Shown: positions 35,287-44,906, counted from the stretch's first letter. The stretch is 64,000 nt of DNA from Paenibacillus sp. G2S3 (GCF_030123105.1 NZ_CP126095.1:5890001-5954000), one strand, 5' to 3'. Program-made: numbers and translations. The notes: generated by a model not told the origin, from the sequence alone.

Positions 35287-35955
35287 CTAGGCTAGCTCCA
35301 GTCGATATCCAAGTCCTCTTACCGTAGAAATGATGAGCTGAGGGATAGGCTCAAGGCGTTCTCTTAAGCGTTTGATATGCACATCAACTGTCCGCTCATC
35401 ACCTTCATAATCCATTCCCCATATATTTTCTATAAGCTGAGTACGTGTGAAAATTTGCCTTGGCGAAGCCGCCAAAGCAAATAACAACTCACATTCCTTC
35501 TTTTTCAATTCAACGGTTTGATCGGCATTAGTGACTGTTAAATTCCCTAGATCAATCGTTACTCCCCCTAATTGAATAACATTCAAAGGGGTCACATGAT
35601 ATCTCTTTAATAATGATTTCACACGCAGTACCAATTCAATGGGATCAAACGGCTTTACTAAATAATCGTCTGACCCTGCATTAAATCCCCTAACTTTATC
35701 CTTAGACTCTCCTTTGGCTGTAACCATCAGGATCGGCATATCGATATAAGATCGAATATCTTCTGTCAGTTCAATACCATCGACATGCGGCATCATCACA
35801 TCTACAATCGCTAAATCTATTTTCGTATGCGCTAGAATGTCTAAGGCTACTTGACCATCTTCTGCTTCCACTACGGAAAATTGATTTTTTTCAAGATATA
35901 ATCTTATTAATTTACGGATATGGGAATCATCATCAACTACTAGAATGGTGTTCAT
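35287..35955 (-). CDS. OmpR family response regulator
   Basis: A 222-residue regulator. The receiver domain (1-120) has the acidic pair VVDDD, the phosphorylated Asp in LAIVDVMMPHVDG, and Lys in DDYLVKPFDPIEL. A winged-helix DNA-binding domain (about 128-222) ends in RTVDVHIKRLRERLEP. It lies between the fused ABC protein and its kinase, 28 nt after the former. It should activate the upstream ABC gene when the kinase senses the transported compound. Confidence 0.94.
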   Translation of the reverse strand: MNTILVVDDDSHIRKLIRLYLEKNQFSVVEAEDGQVALDILAHTKIDLAIVDVMMPHVDGIELTEDIRSYIDMPILMVTAKGESKDKVRGFNAGSDDYLVKPFDPIELVLRVKSLLKRYHVTPLNVIQLGGVTIDLGNLTVTNADQTVELKKKECELLFALAASPRQIFTRTQLIENIWGMDYEGDERTVDVHIKRLRERLEPIPQLIISTVRGLGYRLELA

Positions 35956-35983
35956 TCATCAATTGTCCCTTCCAAAGTCGTAT

Positions 35984-37945
35984 TTATTCGTAACGTAGAG
36001 ATTCCATTGGATCCAGCTTGGCAGCCTTCGATGAAGGCATCAAACCAGCGATAATACTAATCCCTGTACTTACAACTAATCCGAATACGATATAAGATCC
36101 AGATAGGTTAATAAGCTTTACACCAAAGGCATTTTCCAGCAAGATATTTAATCCAAAGCTAATGATCGCTGCAAAGATTATCGCAAAAACACCACTAAAT
36201 ATCCCTAATAATGCAGATTCGGAAAAGAATATTCGCTTGATATCTTTCTTTCTTGCCCCAATCGCACGAAGGATACCAATCTCCTTAGTCCGCTCCACTA
36301 CACTAATATAAAGTACAACCAGTATCATAATCCCTGATACGATGAGCGAAATCCCTGCAATACCAGATAGAACAATCGTAGCCATATCCACATAAGTCGT
36401 GATACGCTCCATGATCTTTGCCGTTTGGGAGCCCGAGAAGCCCGCATCCACAGCCGCTTTATTAATATCATTTACATATTTCATATCCGTTGCAAAAGCA
36501 TTAACCTGAATCGGACCAATGGTAATCCCATTATCAGTATACATTTGCTCCAGTGTCTGTGTTGGAATATATCCTGTTGGTGACATTTGCGCTCTTGGAT
36601 CCGTGGCTTCATAAACACCAGAGACCGTAATTTCTTTTTCCAACGTGATCGGTTTATGTTTAGCATCCATTTCATTAATATACAGATGAATAGACTTTCC
36701 TACCATAGCATTCGGTTGCTCATTTCCACTTAATTGACTCGCTATTTTCGTTGGTAATAATACTTCATTTTCTTTCGGTAAAGCCCCTGCTTTAATCGTC
36801 GCTTTATCAAACGTATCGTTTAAGGTGGTTAATTGTGTGAGACTACCCGTTTGATCTCCAAAAACCGTGGTAGATTTGCCTGTAATGGTTGTTATGGTCT
36901 CTACATGATCTACATTTGGAAGGTTACGGATCGTTTCAACATCGGCCTTTGTAAACGCAACACCTGGTAACATCATCGCTTCTGGGCCCTTCATGTCCTT
37001 GGCTTCTGGATTTGGCTTAGTGATATCCACCAGTAAAGGGTCCATACTTGAATTAATTTCATTATTAATATAGCTCGTGATCCCATTTCCTAAGGAAAGC
37101 ATCAAGAGTACACTTAAAATACCTATCGAACCACCCAATGCTACCAATACATTACGTTTGGCGTTAAGCTTCATATTCTGAAGGGCCATTTTGAAAGAAG
37201 CCATTAAGCTGAGGTTTCGGGCCGAACCATCTCCCCCATCGTAGGTAGTCATGGAACGTTCCTTCAAATGAATATCATCTTTAACCAGTCCCTCTTCAAG
37301 CTTAACGATACGGCTGCCGTAGTCAGCTACTTTTTGCGAGTGGGTCACGGTAATGACCAAGATTCCTCTTTTCGCTATGCTGTCCAACAAGACTAATATT
37401 TGATCGCCTGTATCCTTATCCAGCGCACCCGTAGGTTCATCTGCCAAAATAATGTCTGGATTATTCGACAATGCACGTGCAATGGATACCCGTTGCTTTT
37501 GTCCACCGGACAGTTGATTCGGACGTTTTTTCAGATGATCCTTTAAGCCTACCTCTGTCAATATCTCTATAGCACGCTTATTACGTTCCTTCTCGCTTGT
37601 ATTCGTCATCTGCATCGCAACCGTAACATTTTCCAAGACTGATAAGTGTGGAATCAGATTGAAGTTTTGAAATACGAAGCCGATATTGTTCTTGCGATAA
37701 TCATCCATTTCCTTTTCGGTCATTTTGCTTAGATTCTTCCCGCGAACAAGGACATCGCCCTCATAATCAGAGTCCATTCCACCAATAATATTCATCAGTG
37801 TGGACTTACCACAACCAGACTCACCGAGGATGGAAACAAATTCACCTGTCTCAAAGCTTAAATTCACATCATGGAGTACTGGAACCTTTTCCTTACCATA
37901 CAAAGTATACGATTTTTTTACATTCTTAACCTCTAATATGTTCAT
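35984..37945 (-). CDS. Fused MacB-type ABC transporter (ATPase plus FtsX permease)
   Basis: A 653-residue protein with both halves in one chain. The N-terminal ATPase (1-230) has Walker [11 protein letters not shown], signature LSGGQKQRVSIARALS, and Walker B IILADEPTGALDK. The C-terminal half has a membrane span, a large extracellular domain (about 290-500), and three spans of the FtsX type (VVERTKEIGILRAIGARKKD). This is the MacB/LolD-like mechanotransmission class. I chose ATG 37945 because a longer reading would run through the terminator at 38107-38151. It is encoded with a two-component system and may confer peptide resistance. Confidence 0.9.
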   Translation of the reverse strand: MNILEVKNVKKSYTLYGKEKVPVLHDVNLSFETGEFVSILGESGCGKSTLMNIIGGMDSDYEGDVLVRGKNLSKMTEKEMDDYRKNNIGFVFQNFNLIPHLSVLENVTVAMQMTNTSEKERNKRAIEILTEVGLKDHLKKRPNQLSGGQKQRVSIARALSNNPDIILADEPTGALDKDTGDQILVLLDSIAKRGILVITVTHSQKVADYGSRIVKLEEGLVKDDIHLKERSMTTYDGGDGSARNLSLMASFKMALQNMKLNAKRNVLVALGGSIGILSVLLMLSLGNGITSYINNEINSSMDPLLVDITKPNPEAKDMKGPEAMMLPGVAFTKADVETIRNLPNVDHVETITTITGKSTTVFGDQTGSLTQLTTLNDTFDKATIKAGALPKENEVLLPTKIASQLSGNEQPNAMVGKSIHLYINEMDAKHKPITLEKEITVSGVYEATDPRAQMSPTGYIPTQTLEQMYTDNGITIGPIQVNAFATDMKYVNDINKAAVDAGFSGSQTAKIMERITTYVDMATIVLSGIAGISLIVSGIMILVVLYISVVERTKEIGILRAIGARKKDIKRIFFSESALLGIFSGVFAIIFAAIISFGLNILLENAFGVKLINLSGSYIVFGLVVSTGISIIAGLMPSSKAAKLDPMESLRYE

Positions 37946-38106
37946 TCTGATCTCTTCCTCTCCTGGGCCACGCTCTTTATCTCTTCCTTTGATGTTGCCT
38001 ATCCTAACAAATTTATGTGAACTGATAATGAACTGGAGAACCTCCTCCTCTTGAGACAATACATTTAAGGAGGGAGTGGTAACTACGGAGAACTTTTGGA
38101 CATTAG

Positions 38107-38151
38107 AAAAAGGCGAATTCTCACTCAGCATGGAGTCGAATTCGCCTTTTT
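38107..38151. terminator. Terminator after the DinB gene
   Basis: A perfect 14-bp stem (AAAAAGGCGAATTC / GAATTCGCCTTTTT) with a 17-nt loop has U runs for either strand. It separates the DinB gene from the ABC-efflux operon. Confidence 0.85.
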
Positions 38152-38280
38152 CTGTTAGGCACATTTTATAAGGATTTAGTGAGTCATATAATAGGCCTTC
38201 CGCCCAATTTCTTTACCTGTGTAATAGATGATATCAAAGAATAGCACTGCTAAGATAACTCCATTCATGCTCCCCTATCT

Positions 38281-38808
38281 TTAAGCTAGCGCTCTTTTTC
38301 GTATCAATCTAATTTGGCCTCTGTGATTAATTTCATCTTCGAATACATGAAACCACATGAAATAACGATTCGCAGGTTTGTTATACCAGAACGCTTCTTC
38401 TACATATAACCAGTCATCCTCCACGGTTGCGAACAATGCATACGTTTTTTCCCTTACCTCATTTAAACGGTCTAAATAATAGCTAAGATCATTTCCTTTA
38501 ATAACCGCTCGACCTTCATCCCCTAAGCTCAGTGCTGGCCCCCATATCGTTAACTCTTCTTCAGACAAATCTCTTCCCTCAAATGTCGCAACTTGATACG
38601 CATATTCTACCGCAGCGTAATGTAATAATAATGATCCAATAGAGTTACTCTCTGAATCCAATAAATAGTCTAGTTGGTCTACACTTAAGTCCTTAACAGC
38701 CTCTAATGTTGTGTGTCTTGCGTAGTTCATCATGGATAAAAGACGACTAATTTGTGGTGAATAACCGGGGATATCTGTAATCAAATATATTTTGTCCATG
38801 TCGATCAT
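38281..38808 (-). CDS. DinB/DUF664 family protein
   Basis: A 175-residue helical protein of the DinB-like superfamily, which includes metal-dependent thiol transferases and bacillithiol-using enzymes. Candidate metal histidines are in LLLHYAAVEY and in FMWFHVFEDEINHRGQIRLI. No signal or membrane segment is present. GGAGAGATC precedes the ATG. It lies 62 nt after the ComA-like regulator, in a gap containing a 14-bp palindrome, so it may have its own promoter. Function unknown. Confidence 0.82.
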   Translation of the reverse strand: MIDMDKIYLITDIPGYSPQISRLLSMMNYARHTTLEAVKDLSVDQLDYLLDSESNSIGSLLLHYAAVEYAYQVATFEGRDLSEEELTIWGPALSLGDEGRAVIKGNDLSYYLDRLNEVREKTYALFATVEDDWLYVEEAFWYNKPANRYFMWFHVFEDEINHRGQIRLIRKRALA

Positions 38809-38837
38809 TATGAGATCTCTCCTTCATATCTTCGAAT

Positions 38838-38851
38838 TTGTAAATTTACAA
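38838..38851. promoter_or_regulatory. 14-bp palindrome upstream of the DinB gene
   Basis: TTGTAAATTTACAA is perfectly symmetrical and lies 30 nt before the DinB start codon. It could be an operator; no regulator is assigned. Confidence 0.4.
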
Positions 38852-38870
38852 GACTATGTATTTGTCCAGC

Positions 38871-39527
38871 TCAAAATTGCTCCGTTCTAACAAGTCCCAG
38901 CCGTTTTCCCTCTATGATAGCTTCGGATCTGGAATGCACACTCAGCTTCTCGAAAATTCTCGTCAGATTATACTCCACCGTCCTTTGTGACATTAAGAGC
39001 TTGCTGGCTATGTCTTTGTTACTTTTTCCACTGGCAACTTCCTGGAGTATTTCTTGTTCCTTTTGATTAATAGATACTTCTTCAATAAGCTGATTATCTC
39101 GGTTATTGGATATCTTGATATCACTTCTGCGCAGCTGCTTGAGTAAAGAAACTGGAATGACAGCCTCATTTCTTAGTGCACAACGAATGGTATTTAACAA
39201 CTGTTCTCTGGAAGCTGTCTTAGAGATAAATCCTGTAACCCCTGACTCCATCAACAGGTTATAATGCGCACTGATTTCATATCCGGTATAAATCACCACT
39301 TTAGATTCAGGATCACGCAGAACGGCTCTTTTGGTGAATTCAAGTCCGCTAATTGTAGGCATATTAAGATCGCATAAAATCACATCAAATCTATGCTGGT
39401 CCAGCATATCAAAAGCTTCCATTGCTGACAAAACAAAGGTTACCTCCATATCAGCATCTTGCTCAATCATATTCTTGGTTCCTTCTCCAACTGAAGGATG
39501 ATCATCAACCAACAAGATACGTATCAT
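38871..39527 (-). CDS. ComA-like NarL/LuxR response regulator
   Basis: A 218-residue regulator. The receiver has LLVDDHPSVGEGTKNMIE, the Asp in VILCDLNMPTISG, then KVVIYTGYE and GFISKTASREQLL. The LuxR-type helix-turn-helix is at about 150-215 (EILQEVASGKSNKDIASKLL, then RTVEYNLTRIFEKLSV). The wording of VVIYTGYE, the ISKT stretch, and the C-terminal RTVEY-LT-IF-KL pattern is close to B. subtilis ComA. ATG 39527 lies 8 nt after GAGGAGG and overlaps the kinase gene by about 20 nt. Its targets are unknown. Confidence 0.88.
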   Translation of the reverse strand: MIRILLVDDHPSVGEGTKNMIEQDADMEVTFVLSAMEAFDMLDQHRFDVILCDLNMPTISGLEFTKRAVLRDPESKVVIYTGYEISAHYNLLMESGVTGFISKTASREQLLNTIRCALRNEAVIPVSLLKQLRRSDIKISNNRDNQLIEEVSINQKEQEILQEVASGKSNKDIASKLLMSQRTVEYNLTRIFEKLSVHSRSEAIIEGKRLGLVRTEQF

Positions 39528-41886
39528 CGTCATCGCCTCCTCTATTTTTCTCCTCCACAAAAGTCGTTGTCGGTAAATAAATAATAACCTCCAACCCTTT
39601 ACCCTTCTCCGAGTTAAACGTACATTCTCCTTCTAAACTCGCTACACGCTCTTTGATACCGGACAAGCCCATATGTTGGAAAGATTCCTTAATATCTACA
39701 ATATTCATGCCTACTCCATCATCCTTGTAACGGAAATAGAGATGTTCTTTCTGATCTAACTCAATCTCAATCTGATTTGCCTTGGCGTGCTTCCCGGCAT
39801 TTCTCAGAAGTTCCTGCACAATTCGATAAAGGGCTATCACCAGTTCATCACTTAACTCGCCTATCGGACTTGATGTAAAGCTAATAGTATAGTTGGACTG
39901 CAGCTGAGCATACTCAAACAAAATCTCCAGCGCCTTCACAATCCCAGCTTCCCTAAGAAGCGGAGGACGCAGTTCATTGCAAGTCTCCCGAATCTGATAG
40001 ATAACATCCAGAAGTCCTTCTTTGATCTGAAGCAGCTCCGGTAAGATTTCTGTTGAAATTTCGTGATCGGAGATCAGCGTTTCTAGCCTACGAAGCCAAA
40101 TAAGTTGATCTTGAAGGGCAGAATCATGTAAATCCGCCGCCAGCTTTCTTCGCTCATTCTCTGACAAGTTAAAAATCAGGCGCAGAACCCAGGGTGCCCC
40201 ATGTTGATCTTTTTTCATTTCAGCTTCAAGGTCTTCAATCAGGCCTTCAATCAGATATAAATTCTCATAGACGATGCTTGCATAGTTTGCGATGGTATTT
40301 AACCAATTCAGCTCATCCATGTTCATCTTGATATGATTCTTCTTATGATCGATCCATAGGAGATGAACACTCTTTTTATGACGGCCTATCACTAGTAGAA
40401 TCCCTTGCTGGAGTTGAATGACCTCCCCTACTTTAAGAACGGGAGATTGTGATACAAATTCTAAATGGATCTCTTGACCCGAATCGTCCAAGATTGGACT
40501 ACGCAAATTCTTATCCTCATCTATCTCAAAAAAAGCCGAACGATTAACCGGCAAAATCTCATTGATCTCCTTGTTGAGTGCAGCTTCCAAATCAGATATC
40601 TTCATAACCTTTGAGATTTGCTTAGAGAATCGTTCCAAACTCCCTTGATAATGGTGAAGTTCATGGACCAGCTTAGGCCGGAAATAAGGATCTATTTTCT
40701 CCTTAAAGAATAAGAAGGTCGTAATCGATAAATACACCACCAAAAACATCTGAACCCATTTGATCCAATCATATTCCGGCCTACTCTGAATGATCGCCAG
40801 TACTACCACAATCATTAGCGCCGGAATGAAAGCAATGAACAGATCATATTTGAATCGACTAAAAGCGAAATCAATATCAAATAGCTGTTTAGCAGTGAGC
40901 AGATAAAAATAGGTAACTGGCATTAAAAACAAAAAAATCGTAGTGATTTCGTAAGGAATCAAGTCGACCCCAAAAGCTATCGGTACAGCTGAAAGAAGAA
41001 TAAATGGCGTAAACGCAAGGATCTGTCCGGTTAGCATAATTTTAAGCATCGATTTAAGTGCTGTGCTCCGATAATTGATGTATACATAGAGCAGTTTAAA
41101 TATGCTGTATAGGATGCCTACAACAAAGAGCCCAATAATAATCAGACGCATAAAGGAATATAAGGATCTATCCCAAGAGTAAATAACTAAACTAAAGGTT
41201 GTAACCATACCTATTAAAATGGCGAATCCGTAGAATACTTTCATTAGAAAACTAGAAAGAAATAGAACATTAAATCGTTTCAGATGTACTTGGAGAAAGT
41301 GGATAAACACCAGCGGGATTAAAGGCAGCAAGAAAGTCATAGTAATTCTGCCGATGAGATCTGATCTGCTTGAGGCATATCCGGCGAAGTACGTCACTCC
41401 CACCAATAAAAAGAACAAAATTAGCAGTTCTGCTGCGCGTTCTCCTCTTTTTCTACGATATAAAAGAAGACTTAATACTGCTAAAAAAACAAAGGTTGCT
41501 CCAGGAACTACAAGCTGTGTGAACGTATGATATACCGAGGATTTATTCTTGATATCATAGTGTTCAGCGGTCAGGGTACCCTCTTTAGAAATACGGAGGA
41601 GTTCAATGGATTGAACTTGCGTGAGATTTCCGTATCTCAAGGATCCATCCACTTTTTCAATCGGTATTCCATTAACCGCTACTAAGATATCCCCTTCCCG
41701 CAAATTCTGCTTATAGCCTTCACTGGAAACGTCGACCTCTGCGATATAATATTGTCCTTGTTCATTCTGCTCCAGACCAACTTCAAGTAAGATATTGGAG
41801 TGAATGATTCCCACAAAATGAATGATAAGAAAGGCAAAACCGCAAAGTAACCCTGATATGAAAAAAAAACGGAGTTTCACTCTCAT
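39505..41886 (-). CDS. ComP-like sensor kinase with PDZ-like and multi-span sensor
   Basis: A 793-residue kinase with the ComP layout. A first membrane span is followed by an extracellular PDZ-like segment (about 35-110, SEGYKQNLREGDILVAVNGI). Seven or so further spans run to about residue 400 (MLTGQILAFTPFILLSAVPI, KQLFDIDFAFSRFKYDL). A GAF-like linker, a HisKA_3 domain with the phospho-His in LAADLHDSALQDQLIWLRRL, and HATPase (ELLRNAGKHAKA) complete it. B. subtilis ComP senses the ComX peptide. No comQ/comX genes are visible here, but a CPBP protease gene lies upstream. ATG 41886 follows CGGGGGA. Confidence 0.87.
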   Translation of the reverse strand: MRVKLRFFFISGLLCGFAFLIIHFVGIIHSNILLEVGLEQNEQGQYYIAEVDVSSEGYKQNLREGDILVAVNGIPIEKVDGSLRYGNLTQVQSIELLRISKEGTLTAEHYDIKNKSSVYHTFTQLVVPGATFVFLAVLSLLLYRRKRGERAAELLILFFLLVGVTYFAGYASSRSDLIGRITMTFLLPLIPLVFIHFLQVHLKRFNVLFLSSFLMKVFYGFAILIGMVTTFSLVIYSWDRSLYSFMRLIIIGLFVVGILYSIFKLLYVYINYRSTALKSMLKIMLTGQILAFTPFILLSAVPIAFGVDLIPYEITTIFLFLMPVTYFYLLTAKQLFDIDFAFSRFKYDLFIAFIPALMIVVVLAIIQSRPEYDWIKWVQMFLVVYLSITTFLFFKEKIDPYFRPKLVHELHHYQGSLERFSKQISKVMKISDLEAALNKEINEILPVNRSAFFEIDEDKNLRSPILDDSGQEIHLEFVSQSPVLKVGEVIQLQQGILLVIGRHKKSVHLLWIDHKKNHIKMNMDELNWLNTIANYASIVYENLYLIEGLIEDLEAEMKKDQHGAPWVLRLIFNLSENERRKLAADLHDSALQDQLIWLRRLETLISDHEISTEILPELLQIKEGLLDVIYQIRETCNELRPPLLREAGIVKALEILFEYAQLQSNYTISFTSSPIGELSDELVIALYRIVQELLRNAGKHAKANQIEIELDQKEHLYFRYKDDGVGMNIVDIKESFQHMGLSGIKERVASLEGECTFNSEKGKGLEVIIYLPTTTFVEEKNRGGDDDDTYLVG

Positions 41887-42021
41887 TTGAATCCCCCGGA
41901 AGAACAAAATTATACATATTTGTAATTCAGCTCATGTATCCTCTACCATTTTAAATGAATTCAATAGGGAATAATATACTTTTATGCATGATATTCCTTC
42001 GTTTATATACGAACGCATGTG

Positions 42022-42831
42022 TTATTGCGCTAAACTGATCGGCTGCCGTTTTATCCTGAGGTTTCGATTCAGAATCCAAACTGCTACAGCGCCATATAAA
42101 ATCACCGGGACCCAACCACTCTCTCCAGCTAAATACTCCAGCATCGGTGATGAACTCGCAGTAATATTACGCAACACACTATCTACGGCATTATTAGTTC
42201 CATGCAAAAGCACTGCCGGCCATATGCTACCAGAAGTCAGACGCAGTTCATTAATAATGATTCCCGCAAATACAACGGATAAGGTAAACAGGGTCAGTAC
42301 AAGCCAACGGTTCCCTGAAGAATGATAGGCACGTGGGCCGAGAATCGCTGGATAATGCCATATCGCCCATATAAAACCCATCGTTATGCTGGAACTAACT
42401 CTTCCCATCCATTGAAAACGCGGGAGCAGCCAGCCCCTCCAGCCTATTTCTTCACCCAATGCAGATAGGGAACCCAGAACAATATAAACGACCAAATATA
42501 TAACCGTCTTGATCCATGAATCTGGAGGAATCAAGCTTGATACCCATCCTGCCCAATAGACCGCATATCCGGCTCCCAGTGAACATAAGGGAATGATCAA
42601 AGCCAATATGTATTCTTTCCTTCCTCTAAACTTGAAACCTAATCTTCTCCATCCCTCAGCACGATAACCATCTCGCACAATCAAGAACATCATGAGACAT
42701 ACTGCGAGTAACGGGGTACATCCGTACAGACCTTGTGCTGATTCGGGGAGTAGCAGCATCCCAAGCGCCATTGCCCACACGATAATAATAAAAAGAAGAG
42801 ATTGTTTCTTGTCAGAGAGCAATATTCTCAC
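42022..42831 (-). CDS. CPBP family intramembrane metalloprotease
   Basis: A 269-residue membrane protein of the CAAX protease/bacteriocin-processing family with about eight spans. The catalytic motifs are intact: EE in LGEEIGWRGWLLPRF, His in FIWAIWHYPAIL, and His-Asn in VLLHGTNNAVDS. Members process peptides, pheromones or membrane proteins, or give bacteriocin immunity. It lies 135 nt upstream of the ComP-like kinase in the same direction with no clear terminator between, so joint transcription is possible. Confidence 0.9.
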   Translation of the reverse strand: MRILLSDKKQSLLFIIIVWAMALGMLLLPESAQGLYGCTPLLAVCLMMFLIVRDGYRAEGWRRLGFKFRGRKEYILALIIPLCSLGAGYAVYWAGWVSSLIPPDSWIKTVIYLVVYIVLGSLSALGEEIGWRGWLLPRFQWMGRVSSSITMGFIWAIWHYPAILGPRAYHSSGNRWLVLTLFTLSVVFAGIIINELRLTSGSIWPAVLLHGTNNAVDSVLRNITASSSPMLEYLAGESGWVPVILYGAVAVWILNRNLRIKRQPISLAQ

Positions 42832-43024
42832 CTACCTTTTTATAATATAAACACCTGTTTTTCCTATTTAATCCAATTCTACAATAGCACTAGGTACATT
42901 TCACCGAAAACAACTGCCGTTAAAACCGCAAATCTTTTGCGGTGGTGCGCCTCATCACCTCCTCGTCTGGCATAAAATTCAAACTACCTTCTCATACTAT
43001 GGGGAGAATATGGAGGTGAATGTC

Positions 43025-43195
43025 ATGCCAAAAAATAACGCCAGTCCCAAAGGTGAACCGGGCAAACATCAACCAAGTAAGAAAAACAACGCACAGAATA
43101 ACAATAATTTTAATGAAGCAGCCCAGATGGTAAACATCGATAAAGCTGCAGATTATGTTCCCAGCTTAAACGGTGTCTCCAAAACCGACGTCTAA
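43025..43195 (+). CDS. 56-residue Asn/Lys-rich small protein
   Basis: A short hydrophilic protein beginning MPKNNASPKG, with a Lys/Pro/Asn-rich first half, an NNNNFNEAAQM stretch, and a C-terminal DKAADYVPSLNGVSKTDV. GGAGGTG precedes the ATG at 43025 and a terminator follows the stop, so it is likely a real gene. There is no signal, span or cysteine. Size and composition recall small spore-associated proteins, but I do not recognise the family. Confidence 0.6.
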   Translation: MPKNNASPKGEPGKHQPSKKNNAQNNNNFNEAAQMVNIDKAADYVPSLNGVSKTDV

Positions 43196-43211
43196 ACCGC
43201 ACTGCTAAACA

Positions 43212-43250
43212 AAAAAACACTCCTCAGAATATTCTGAAGGAGTGTTTCAT
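43212..43250. terminator. Bidirectional terminator between convergent genes
   Basis: AACACTCCT pairs with AGGAGTGTT around an inner palindrome CAGAATATTCTG. A run of A residues on the left gives a T7 run for the minus strand. Confidence 0.8.
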
Positions 43251-43258
43251 TTCAAAGA

Positions 43259-43840
43259 TTATATGCGATACGTTAAGCCTACTACACCGTTACTGTAAGC
43301 TTTTGAGTCCACAAGATGAAGTGGGACTGGATTCGTGATCTCGTCAAACAGACGCATTCCAGAGCCAACGACTACGGGACAGATATTAAGCCTAAGCTCA
43401 TCTAACAATCCATTTTGTAATAGGGATCTGACTAATTTCGGACTACCAGGGATCTGAATGTTCTTTCCAGGCTGTTGCTTTAGCTTCATTATCTCCTCGA
43501 AGAGCTTGCCCTTGATCAGGCTCGCAGGTTGCCATTCGAGCATGTCCTCCGTAATCGTACTGGAGACCAGATATTTGCCAGAATGGTTCAGGAATCTTGC
43601 CATGGGTAGATCATCACTCTGATGCTGCCAGAACTGGGCTAACATCTTGTAAGTACGTGGTCCAAGCAGTACAGTATCCGCCTGTGCAACACCCGCAGCA
43701 ATCGTCTCATTCATTTCATTGCTCCCCCACTTCTTAGGTGAGGCCTCAAGCGAGTCTACCACTCCATCCAGTGACATGAATAAACCTGCCACAATCTTCC
43801 TTGAAGTTCCTGCTTCTTGCGCATGATGATCTTTAGACAC
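43259..43840 (-). CDS. Dihydrofolate reductase-like (RibD C-terminal) protein
   Basis: A 193-residue protein of the dihydrofolate reductase/RibD C-terminal superfamily, common in Bacillales. Visible features are KIVAGLFMSLDGVVDSLEAS, ADTVLLGPRTYKMLAQFW, GKNIQIPGSPKLVRSLLQNG, and LDELRLNICPVVVGSGMRLF, the last typical of the NADPH-binding fold. True folate reduction is not implied. Translation probably starts at GTG 43840, with AAGGAG 8 nt upstream. It is transcribed alone. Confidence 0.85.
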   Translation of the reverse strand: MSKDHHAQEAGTSRKIVAGLFMSLDGVVDSLEASPKKWGSNEMNETIAAGVAQADTVLLGPRTYKMLAQFWQHQSDDLPMARFLNHSGKYLVSSTITEDMLEWQPASLIKGKLFEEIMKLKQQPGKNIQIPGSPKLVRSLLQNGLLDELRLNICPVVVGSGMRLFDEITNPVPLHLVDSKAYSNGVVGLTYRI

Positions 43841-43907
43841 TGTTACCGCTCCTTGCACCAGAAATGAAGACCTAAAAATTGATCTGCAATATGTAGAGCT
43901 TGCATGT

Positions 43908-44906
43908 CTATTTCAAGTTTTCTAACTCGACGGTTACTTTCTCAATTAACTTCACGAAGGATGCTAATTCTTGGGAACCCTTCACCTGATCTCTAGAATA
44001 CATGGAGTTGTGTTCCGAGTCTTTTTTCACCATGGACAGTGTGGAGTTGATATTATTCAGCTTCTCATCAATCGTTCCTAATGAATCTTTAGAGCGACGT
44101 GCTAACTTTCGAACTTCATTCGCAACGACTTCAAAGCCTCTCCCGTACTCCCCTGCTCTTGCCGCTTCAATGGCCGCATTTAAGCCCAAAAGATGCGTAT
44201 GATCTGCCACTTCCCTAATCATTGTGCCCACTTGATGAATGGATTCAACCTCTTTGTCGAGATATAATACATTTTGATGTGTTTTCTCTTGATAATCAGC
44301 ATTCTTACTAGCTAATTCCTCTATAGATTCACTGCTCTCTTTTAGTTGAACCATTAAGGATACTAACTCTTGAACAGCAGAACTAACACCTGTAAGCAAG
44401 TGGTTTTGCTTTTCCAATAAGTTTTCTATTTTTGCTTTTTCATCGACTTCGTAGGCTTCAAGTACCAACTGTGAATCCAAATTAAACATCTTGGTTAATG
44501 CATGAATGACGGGTTTCCACTCGGTCGGTAATATCCGTTCAAAATGAGCTGTAGCGAGATCCAAATATAATATATAAGTGCCCAAATACCAATTGGTTGT
44601 CAGACCAATACGCGAGTGAATTTTACCTATTAGCAGTCGTCTTTCAATAAATGCTTCATCAATCACACCCGAGGCCATGGATAAAAAATACCACTGTTGT
44701 GTTTCCTTCAATCGATCAAGTGTACTGTGCTGTTCAATGATATGAAGTAGCTCAGGTTCCTCTATCATCTGCTTATACAATTCATCTACAAGGGAGCTTA
44801 CGATTTGCTTGAATTCTTTTTCCTTACTTTTCAATACATTTAAATCAGCCTCAGTAATCCCAATATAACTTACCTGCTGTTGTCGCTCTGAACTAAGATT
44901 GATCAT
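43908..44906 (-). CDS. hemAT: Globin-coupled chemoreceptor (HemAT-like)
   Basis: A 332-residue soluble receptor. The N-terminal protoglobin domain (about 15-165) has a proximal heme-ligand His97 ([12 protein letters not shown]) and aromatic pocket residues ([14 protein letters not shown]). The C-terminal methyl-accepting domain (about 185-332) includes the conserved tip ([38 protein letters not shown]). HemAT of B. subtilis, an aerotaxis sensor, is about 432 residues. The returning signalling helix is shorter here. There is no membrane span. It should bind oxygen or another gas and signal to CheA. Confidence 0.9.
   Translation of the reverse strand: MINLSSERQQQVSYIGITEADLNVLKSKEKEFKQIVSSLVDELYKQMIEEPELLHIIEQHSTLDRLKETQQWYFLSMASGVIDEAFIERRLLIGKIHSRIGLTTNWYLGTYILYLDLATAHFERILPTEWKPVIHALTKMFNLDSQLVLEAYEVDEKAKIENLLEKQNHLLTGVSSAVQELVSLMVQLKESSESIEELASKNADYQEKTHQNVLYLDKEVESIHQVGTMIREVADHTHLLGLNAAIEAARAGEYGRGFEVVANEVRKLARRSKDSLGTIDEKLNNINSTLSMVKKDSEHNSMYSRDQVKGSQELASFVKLIEKVTVELENLK

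Noticed and set aside
37946..38164. Longer start for the fused ABC transporter
   Set aside because: The extension crosses a strong terminator and has no similarity to the family; ATG 37945 gives the normal N-terminus.
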